DNA from: Hyphomicrobiales bacterium
Lineage (GTDB): Bacteria; Pseudomonadota; Alphaproteobacteria; Rhizobiales; Aestuariivirgaceae
Length of the DNA: 11,037 nt
Assembly (NCBI GenBank): GCA_020029455.1
Contig: JAIBJH010000068.1
Span: forward strand, 1-11,037
Direction of reading: 5' to 3'
Below are positions 6,394 through 11,037 of the stretch, in pieces. Numbering within the stretch: position 1 is the first letter of the stretch; every line of letters begins with the position of its first letter. A model generated the notes under the pieces. That model made no database searches, was not told where the DNA came from, and saw only the letters and a list, made by a program, of their open reading frames with translations. The translations under genes were made by a program, and so were the position numbers.

Positions 6394-7494
6394 CTAGCCC
6401 CGCAATGCTTTCAGGAGTCCTTGCCCCGCCCAGCGCCCGGTGGCAATCGCTGCCTGTATGAGATAGCCGCCCGTCGGTGCGTCCCAATCCAGCATTTCGC
6501 CAGCAACGAATGTGCGCGGAAACTTGTGCAAGGAGAGGTCTTCGTCCACCTCATGCCAGGCCACACCACCCGCCGTTGAAATGGCACGGCGCAAATTGCC
6601 CTCACCGTCAAGCTGGAGCGTGACCCGTTTCGGATTGTCACCGCTTGCTTCTCGCATTAGGGCGATGGCCGGAGGCGACAGGTTGAATGTCTTGCGGTAG
6701 AAATTGCTGCGGCTCTCCTTGCCGCGCGGTCTCGCCAATCGTGCTCCAACGACTGCGCTCGAAAGATCTGGCTTCAGGTCGATTTCGATCTGGCGCGATT
6801 GCCGCATTGGCCCGCTGAGTGCATAGATGGCACCACCTTCAATGCCATCATGGGCCAGCATGAGTTCGCCCCGCACCACAACACCATTGCAAGTGACTGA
6901 AACATTCTTGATCGGATGACCTGCGAATTTTTCCGCAAATCCGGCACTCCACTTGACCGGCTGGCGCACGTTCGACGCCCGGAACGGCAAAACCTCAACA
7001 CCTGCCGGCAGAAGCACATCGCGCCATGCGCCGGTTGAGCCAAGCTCCGGCCAGCTCGCACCACCAAGGGCCAGCACGGTGGGAATATCGTCAAGGCCCC
7101 ACCATTTCTGGTTCAGTTGCATTTCAACACCCCGGCCTTCGAGCCTGCGCAGCCATGCGCGCAGAACTGGCGAAGCCTTCATGGGTGCCGGGAACACCCG
7201 GCCCGAGGAACCGACAAATGTTTCAATGCCCAGGCTATGGCACCAGTCCCGCAATGCCTCGGGCGGGAAGGCGCGGATCATTGGCTCCAGTCTGGGCCGC
7301 GCCGCGCCATAGCGTGTGAGCAGCTTCTCCAAGGGCTCCGAATGAGTGAGGTTGAGACCACCTCTCCCCGCCAACAGGAACTTGCGCGCCGGCGAGGCAT
7401 GATGGTCAATGATTGTGACCTTCGCGCCGCCCTCCGCCAGCACTTCCGCTGCGGCAAGCCCAGCAGGGCCTGATCCCACGATTGTAACTTTCAA
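6394..7494 (-). CDS. FAD-dependent flavoprotein, TIGR03862/HI0933 (BaiN/YhiN-like) family
   Basis: This 366-residue flavoprotein is predicted to be an NAD(P)/FAD-dependent oxidoreductase; no substrate is established for the family. The N-terminus has a dinucleotide-binding fold (TIVGSGPAGLAAAEVL, 4-19), then ARKFLLAGRGGLNLTHSE (36-53), which is diagnostic of the HI0933 group. LALGGASWPELGSTG (141-155) and the C-terminal FAD motif FVAGEMLDWDAPTGGYLIQA (about 329-348) follow. The start codon is TTG at 7494. An in-frame TAA lies two codons upstream, so nothing longer is possible, and the Rossmann strand must begin here. GGAG lies 7 bases before the TTG, inside the end of the dehydrogenase gene. 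The 3-base gap to that gene indicates coupled expression. Confidence 0.9.
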   Translation of the reverse strand: MKVTIVGSGPAGLAAAEVLAEGGAKVTIIDHHASPARKFLLAGRGGLNLTHSEPLEKLLTRYGAARPRLEPMIRAFPPEALRDWCHSLGIETFVGSSGRVFPAPMKASPVLRAWLRRLEGRGVEMQLNQKWWGLDDIPTVLALGGASWPELGSTGAWRDVLLPAGVEVLPFRASNVRQPVKWSAGFAEKFAGHPIKNVSVTCNGVVVRGELMLAHDGIEGGAIYALSGPMRQSRQIEIDLKPDLSSAVVGARLARPRGKESRSNFYRKTFNLSPPAIALMREASGDNPKRVTLQLDGEGNLRRAISTAGGVAWHEVDEDLSLHKFPRTFVAGEMLDWDAPTGGYLIQAAIATGRWAGQGLLKALRG

Positions 7495-7497
7495 GAA

Positions 7498-8397
7498 TTA
7501 CTCCAGCCGCGCCGGGAAGCCGAGCGCGCGGAGGCTAGTGTCGAGGGTATCTTCCAAGAGTTTAGCGATTTGCGTTGATTGCGCCGCGCCGCCATAGGCC
7601 GTCTTGCCCTTTTTGAAGGTCTCGAAGGTGAGTTCGGCGAGCTCCAGCGGCACGCCAAATTCTTTTCCGAAATTCGTGGCGAACCCTAAGTCCTTCAGCG
7701 CCAGGTCCATGGTGAAGGCGATGTCATAGCTGCCATTGAGGATGAGTTGGCCTTCCGTTTCGTGGACGAAGCTCGTGCCACTGGAAGCCGTAATGGCGGC
7801 CCAGGCCTGCCCAAGGTCAAGCCCGCCGCGCTTGGCGAGCATGAGGGCCTCCGCATCCGCCACCAAATGGATGAAGGCCAGCATGTTTGTGATGACCTTG
7901 ATGACAGCAGCGGAACCCAAAGGCCCCATATGGAAGATCTTCTTGCCGATGGCCTGAAGCGCCTTCTCATGTTTGGCAAAGAGCACCGCATCACCGCCTA
8001 CTAGCACCGTGATCTCGCCGCGCGCCGCGAGGTGAACACCACCCGTTACGGGCGCTTCCAGCACGCGGACGCCCTTCGCTTCCGCCATGGCAGCAAGGCG
8101 CAGCATCTCGTCGCGGCCATTGGTGGAATTCTCGATCCATGTGCCGCAGGGTTTCAGTGTCGTGAGGATTTGCGACAGTACCTTTTCGGAGACAGTTGGC
8201 GACGGCAGGCAGGTGAAAACATGGTCCACCCGCGCCGCCAGTTCCGCAGGCGAAGCGGCCCATGTGGCACCGGCCTTGATGTGCCGTTCTGCCAATGCAC
8301 GGTCGAGATCATTCACAACGACGTCAAAGCCATTGCGGACAAGACACATAGCAAGGTGCCCGCCCAGATTGCCGAGTCCGATGTAGCCGTATTTCAT
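7498..8397 (-). CDS. NAD(P)-dependent oxidoreductase, 3-hydroxyisobutyrate dehydrogenase-like
   Basis: This 299-residue beta-hydroxyacid dehydrogenase family member should oxidise a small 2- or 3-hydroxyacid, or reduce a semialdehyde, with NAD(P). The Rossmann motif GYIGLGNLGGHLA is at 4-16, the substrate-binding segment EAPVTGGVHLAARG at 114-127 (family consensus DAPVSGG), and the probable catalytic lysine Lys167 in AAVIKVITNML. The C-terminal all-helical half includes LALKDLGFATNFGKEFGVPL, as in the family. I chose ATG 8397 because the fold starts at once and AGGAA lies about 8 bases upstream. The in-frame extension to 8433 would add a meaningless MRACLPAARNRY that overlaps the ArsR gene end. 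It lies 10 bases after the ArsR gene and 3 before the flavoprotein, so regulation by ArsR is likely. Substrate is not predictable from sequence. Confidence 0.9.
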   Translation of the reverse strand: MKYGYIGLGNLGGHLAMCLVRNGFDVVVNDLDRALAERHIKAGATWAASPAELAARVDHVFTCLPSPTVSEKVLSQILTTLKPCGTWIENSTNGRDEMLRLAAMAEAKGVRVLEAPVTGGVHLAARGEITVLVGGDAVLFAKHEKALQAIGKKIFHMGPLGSAAVIKVITNMLAFIHLVADAEALMLAKRGGLDLGQAWAAITASSGTSFVHETEGQLILNGSYDIAFTMDLALKDLGFATNFGKEFGVPLELAELTFETFKKGKTAYGGAAQSTQIAKLLEDTLDTSLRALGFPARLE

Positions 8398-8407
8398 GTA
8401 TCGGTTC

Positions 8408-8716
8408 CTAGCAGCAGGCAAGCACGCGCGCATCGCCGCTGCAGCAGTCTTCCATCAAAAACTGAATGAGCGCTCCCAATGCTTCACAATTCGCCGCATA
8501 GATGATGGAGCGGGATTCGCGCCGCGACTTGACCAGACCCGCCGATTCCAATTGCCCAAGATGGAAGGAGATGTTGGCCGGAGATGTCTTCATGGCCTCG
8601 GCCAGCGTTCCCGAAGCAAGGCCGGCATCTCCCGCTTTCACCAGTTTTCGCACGATCCGCATGCGGGTTTCCTGTGACAAGGCCGTGAAGGCCAAAAGGG
8701 CTTGACTCTCTCTCAT
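8408..8716 (-). CDS. ArsR/SmtB-family transcriptional repressor with C-terminal paired cysteines
   Basis: This 102-residue winged-helix repressor shows the ArsR pattern: FTALSQETRMRIVRKLVKAG (10-29), the recognition helix in TSPANISFHLGQLESAGLV (44-62) and the wing SRRESRSIIYAAN. The classic ELCVCDL metal site in the helix is absent; the equivalent region reads AGLASGTLAEAM. The C-terminus instead carries EDCCSGDARVLACC with Cys91, Cys92, Cys101 and Cys102, plus Cys77 upstream. C-terminal cysteine sites occur in some arsenite- and methylarsenite-sensing ArsR proteins such as AfArsR, so a thiol-reactive metalloid or related inducer is plausible but unproven. The gene is divergent from a DUF6428 gene, and the gap holds AT-rich palindromic sequence that could be the operator. 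It heads a possible operon running into the dehydrogenase and flavoprotein genes. Confidence 0.92.
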   Translation of the reverse strand: MRESQALLAFTALSQETRMRIVRKLVKAGDAGLASGTLAEAMKTSPANISFHLGQLESAGLVKSRRESRSIIYAANCEALGALIQFLMEDCCSGDARVLACC

Positions 8717-8759
8717 TATTCAAATACTCATTTAAATATTGAAATGAGGTTACACCATC
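8717..8759. promoter_or_regulatory. shared divergent operator/promoter region (ArsR type)
   Basis: This 43-bp gap between divergent start codons is far richer in A and T than its surroundings. It holds an inverted repeat with TTCAA at 8719-8723 and TTGAA at 8739-8743, centred on a perfect 8-bp ATTTAAAT palindrome at 8730-8737. ArsR-family operators are commonly AT-rich palindromes of this kind. Its position would let one repressor dimer control both directions. GAGG at 8746-8749 serves the plus-strand ATG at 8760. No clear -35/-10 pair could be assigned. Confidence 0.6.
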
Positions 8760-9326
8760 ATGAATGCCTATGCCAGCGCAAGCTATTCCCTCGCCGTGCC
8801 CATGCCCGAGGTCAATACTCTCACCCGGCTGCGTGCCGAACTTGAGACGCACCGTACTCTGCCTCTCATCTTTGTCTATGGTGGGAAATCCATCGCGGCA
8901 GGCTACCATGTGACCGAGGTCAAGGCTGCACAATTGTCCTCTCTTGATTGCGGGGCCAATCCTGAAAGCTGGAGCGAAACCATCATCCAGTTGTGGGACG
9001 TGGAATATAACGGCAGCGAGCACATGAAAGTGAGCAAGTTTTTGGGAATCCTGGCGCAGGTGGAGCGGCGCGTCACACTCGATCCGGAAGCGCTGCTGAT
9101 CTTCGAGGCCGGAGACTCGGCAAGCCCCATGCAGATTTTCACCATCGGCAGCATCGCCGCCACGTCCTACCATGTTGAGATCGCGCTCGCACCGAGGCCG
9201 GTGACCTGCAAGCCGCGTGACCGGGGCCTTGAAAAAGAAATATCCGTTGCAGCCGCCGCTGTTAAGACGGCACAATCCACATCGTGTTGCGGGGCCCAGA
9301 GCACCGGCAAGGCGTGCTGCAGCTAG
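8760..9326 (+). CDS. DUF6428-type protein with Cys-pair tail
   Basis: This 188-residue protein resembles the uncharacterised DUF6428 family; no biochemical function is known. Conserved-looking segments are FVYGGKSIAAGYHVTEVKAA (38-57), CGANPESWSETIIQLWD (64-80), the KFLGIL region (93-98) and PVTCKPRDR (147-155). The tail is low in complexity and ends SCCGAQSTGKACCS, with Cys176, 177, 186 and 187. Together with Cys64 and Cys150 these could bind a soft metal or metalloid. No signal peptide or membrane segment is visible, so it is likely cytoplasmic. The start at ATG 8760 is supported by GAGG 10 bases upstream. It is divergent from the ArsR gene, whose product has a similar tail. A role in response to the same signal is inferred from context only. 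Confidence 0.8.
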   Translation: MNAYASASYSLAVPMPEVNTLTRLRAELETHRTLPLIFVYGGKSIAAGYHVTEVKAAQLSSLDCGANPESWSETIIQLWDVEYNGSEHMKVSKFLGILAQVERRVTLDPEALLIFEAGDSASPMQIFTIGSIAATSYHVEIALAPRPVTCKPRDRGLEKEISVAAAAVKTAQSTSCCGAQSTGKACCS

Positions 9327-9363
9327 CGGCCAAGAGCCTTCCTATCCATAACCTCCTGTGTCA

Positions 9364-9427
9364 CCGCAAGTTGCGGATTTCCCACCCCCAAGGATTCCAA
9401 CACGGCCCCAGAGCGACTACTCTGGGG
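9364..9427 (+). terminator. stem-loop terminator after the DUF6428 gene
   Basis: A perfect 8-bp stem (9406-9413 CCCCAGAG and 9420-9427 CTCTGGGG) with a 6-base loop is followed by TCTTGGTGATT, a moderately T-rich tail. A smaller hairpin, CCGC/GCGG, lies upstream at 9364-9376 and is followed by ATTT. The pair sits about 40-100 bases after the stop at 9326 and before the next gene, which fits termination of the DUF6428 transcript. The rest of the 9327-9481 gap holds nothing else I can support. Confidence 0.5.
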
Positions 9428-9481
9428 TCTTGGTGATTCGCGTAAGGCGTTTAAAGCTCACGCGGAGGGGCAAAAGAAAAA

Positions 9482-10729
9482 ATGCGGTTCGGACAGGACG
9501 GCCCGTGGCTCGTGGCGGTGGCGTTATGCGCCTGTGCGGCCATGGGGATTGGTGCCTATGGCGTGGGCTCGGGCACGTTTTCGCCAACGCTTCTGGCTAG
9601 CGCCATCGTCATCTTGGGGCTTGGCCTCGTCATGGCGCAAGCGCGAGCCTATTTCCGCAGCGGTGCCATTGAGGACATCGAGCAGGACATCGTGACGATA
9701 GCGCGGCGCGTCGATACGGCCGAGCAGCATGCCCGTGACTGGCAATTCGGCCAGGAGGGCCTCTCCCAGCAGATCACGGCGCTCAGGGCAGATACCGGCC
9801 TTGCCGCAACGCAACTGACGCAAGGGCTGGAAGAGATCCGTCGCTCCCACGTCTCCATCGCCCAGCAGATCCAGTCGCTGCTCGGCCAGCCCTTGCCAAA
9901 GCAAGAGGAAATCTTCAGCTATCCGCCACGCTACAGCCCGCGCAGCGACTATGGCTTCCAGACAGCGGCGCCCAGTATTGCGCCAGCACCCTCCAGGACC
10001 ACCGATAAGCTGACGCTGGCGCTTGAGCCCATCATCGATCTCTACACCATGCAGACGGCGCATTACCGCATGATCGTCAGTATGCTGAACGATCAGGGCC
10101 AGGAGGTTGCGCCCGAAACCTTCCTTCTCCATGCCAGCCATACGGGCGAGCGGGCGGAAGTTGACTATTTCGTCATCCGCGAGACGCTGGGCCTTCTTGC
10201 CACACTGCGCCAGCGTGACCCCAATCTCTGCGTCATCACCGCGGTGGGTGCTGAAACCCTTTCCGACAATGCCACGCTGCGCGCCATCCTCGACCTTATG
10301 CTGGAGCGCCGCGATGTCTCTGCAGGTCTTGTCATCGAAATTTCCCATGTGGTGCTGGCAGGTCTTTCGGAGCAGGCGGTCGAAGGCCTGGCGCTTCTGG
10401 CGCGGGCGGGTGTGTCGCTGGCGCTGGCCAGTGCTTCGATTGCTGGCGCGGATCTCGGCGCGCTCAGCAAGCTCAACATGCGCTATGTGAGCCTTACGGC
10501 CGCTTCCATCGGCTCAGGGATTTCGGCTTCGGCGGCGCTCGGCGGCTTCGTGCAGGCGGCGCGGGCGCTGCGCGTCCAGATCATCATCACGCAGGTGGCC
10601 GAGGCTCGTCAGATGCAGGAGATTTCCCGCACGGTGCGCTATGCGGCGGGCCCGGCCTTTGCCAACCCGCGGCGGCTCAGGCGTGACGACCAGCCGGAAC
10701 AGTTGCCGCCGCTCCGCGCCGTCGCCTAA
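9482..10729 (+). CDS. membrane protein with degenerate EAL domain
   Basis: The protein has 415 residues. The N-terminus has two hydrophobic segments (about 9-29 and 33-53), so it is likely anchored in the inner membrane. A polar helical, coiled-coil-like stretch follows (about 62-135), then a Pro/Ser-rich linker (138-175) and a domain resembling the EAL cyclic-di-GMP phosphodiesterase fold (about 177-398: LALEPIIDLYTMQ, GLVIEIS, YAAGPAFANP). The catalytic signature is lost. The EAL position reads HYR (194-196), the DDFGTG segment reads SASIAG, and QGY..AKP reads AAGPAFANP. It should therefore not hydrolyse c-di-GMP, though it could bind a nucleotide or a protein. The ATG at 9482 has GGAGGGG at 9464-9470. 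It is followed 12 bases later by a HAD hydrolase gene, so they are probably co-transcribed. Function is unknown. Confidence 0.8.
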   Translation: MRFGQDGPWLVAVALCACAAMGIGAYGVGSGTFSPTLLASAIVILGLGLVMAQARAYFRSGAIEDIEQDIVTIARRVDTAEQHARDWQFGQEGLSQQITALRADTGLAATQLTQGLEEIRRSHVSIAQQIQSLLGQPLPKQEEIFSYPPRYSPRSDYGFQTAAPSIAPAPSRTTDKLTLALEPIIDLYTMQTAHYRMIVSMLNDQGQEVAPETFLLHASHTGERAEVDYFVIRETLGLLATLRQRDPNLCVITAVGAETLSDNATLRAILDLMLERRDVSAGLVIEISHVVLAGLSEQAVEGLALLARAGVSLALASASIAGADLGALSKLNMRYVSLTAASIGSGISASAALGGFVQAARALRVQIIITQVAEARQMQEISRTVRYAAGPAFANPRRLRRDDQPEQLPPLRAVA

Positions 10730-10741
10730 ACTCCATTCATC

Positions 10742-11037
10742 ATGCAAAAGCTTTCGGCGGATTATCCCGTCTGGTTCTGTGACATTTGGGGCGTCATCCA
10801 TAATGGCTATGAGCCTTTCGCCAATACAGTAGCGTGCCTTGCGCAACATCGCGCCCATGGCGGTGTAGCGGTATTGGTCAGCAATTCACCGCGCAGCGAA
10901 ATCGGCATCGTCAAGCAACTGGACGAGATCGGCGTGGCCCGCGCCGCCTATGATGCCGCGGTGACATCAGGCGATGTGACACGCACGCTGATGGAAGAAG
11001 CGCCGACGCATAAGCTGTTCCATCTGGGGCCGGAGCG
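10742..11037 (+). CDS. HAD-superfamily hydrolase, TIGR01459/class IIA type (5' part, cut by window end)
   Basis: This open frame runs off the window after 98 codons. Its start is MQKLSADYPVWFCDIWGVIH, and the DIWGVIHNG motif (about 14-22) matches the DxWGVxxxG motif of class IIA HAD phosphatases. HAD motif II appears as VLVSNSPRS (44-52), with Ser-Asn-Ser in place of the more usual TNN/TNS. Family members related to NagD hydrolyse phosphate esters; the TIGR01459 group is found mainly in alphaproteobacteria and its substrate is unknown. ATG 10742 is the first start after the in-frame stop of the EAL-like gene, 12 bases upstream. No strong ribosome-binding site is visible, which fits coupling to that gene. 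Only the N-terminal third is present, so later catalytic residues cannot be checked. Confidence 0.88.
   Translation, partial: MQKLSADYPVWFCDIWGVIHNGYEPFANTVACLAQHRAHGGVAVLVSNSPRSEIGIVKQLDEIGVARAAYDAAVTSGDVTRTLMEEAPTHKLFHLGPE

Noticed and set aside
8484..9275. 263-codon minus-strand ORF
   Set aside because: It runs antisense through the DUF6428 gene and into the ArsR gene and the operator; the frame is an accident of GC-rich codons.
9524..10348. 274-codon minus-strand ORF opposite the EAL-like gene
   Set aside because: The plus-strand frame has coherent membrane segments, a coiled-coil-like region and an EAL fold; the minus frame has none and no ribosome-binding site.
1..11037. tRNA, rRNA, CRISPR array, transposase or integrase
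   Set aside because: None seen on either strand. The island carries no recognisable recombinase, so its mode of arrival remains inferred.

Overview
The window looks like an alphaproteobacterial chromosome, probably Hyphomicrobiales (Rhizobiales). The reasons are the GC-rich codon use, the minus-strand order trmJ-murI-rpsD, and the pairing of an EAL-like protein with a TIGR01459-type HAD hydrolase. The lineage is inferred from gene content and was not checked by database search.

Layout. (1) 32-643, minus: rpsD (ribosomal protein S4), with a hairpin-rich leader at 644-840. (2) 841-1129, minus: a broken second copy of the 3' end of murI. It has an in-frame loss of about 50 codons and is joined to 19 unrelated N-terminal codons. 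(3) 1130-1274: a divergent control region with a perfect 13-bp inverted repeat. (4) 1275-4734, plus: a tightly overlapping three-gene operon encoding a von Willebrand A (TerY/YegL-like) protein, a PP2C-like phosphatase (YegK/PphC-like) and a membrane-anchored protein kinase with Cys/His cluster and helix-hairpin-helix domains (YegI/COG4248-like). This is a TerY-P type phosphorylation triad. (5) 4742-8716, minus: murI, trmJ, a TIGR03862/HI0933-type flavoprotein, a 3-hydroxyisobutyrate-dehydrogenase-like enzyme and an ArsR-family repressor, spaced so closely that they may be one operon. (6) 8760-9326, plus: a DUF6428-type protein divergent from the ArsR gene, across a 43-bp AT-rich palindromic gap. 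(7) 9482-10729, plus: a membrane protein with a degenerate EAL domain. (8) 10742 to the window end, plus: the 5' part of a HAD hydrolase gene.

The most notable structure is the triad. It sits between murI and rpsD and is bracketed by a complete murI on the right and a murI 3' fragment on the left, in the same orientation. The copies share a 41-bp identical end, then a poorly matching stretch, then a well-matching stretch. This looks like an insertion with duplication or replacement of part of murI. It appears to have left murI's likely terminator beside rpsD, so the intact murI now converges on the kinase gene with only 7 bp between stop codons.

Functional reading. The triad should form a kinase/phosphatase switch with a metal-dependent VWA adaptor. 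The ArsR and DUF6428 proteins both end in paired cysteines and share one intergenic control region, which suggests a thiol-reactive signal such as a metalloid. The remaining genes are chromosomal housekeeping: translation, peptidoglycan precursor supply and tRNA modification.
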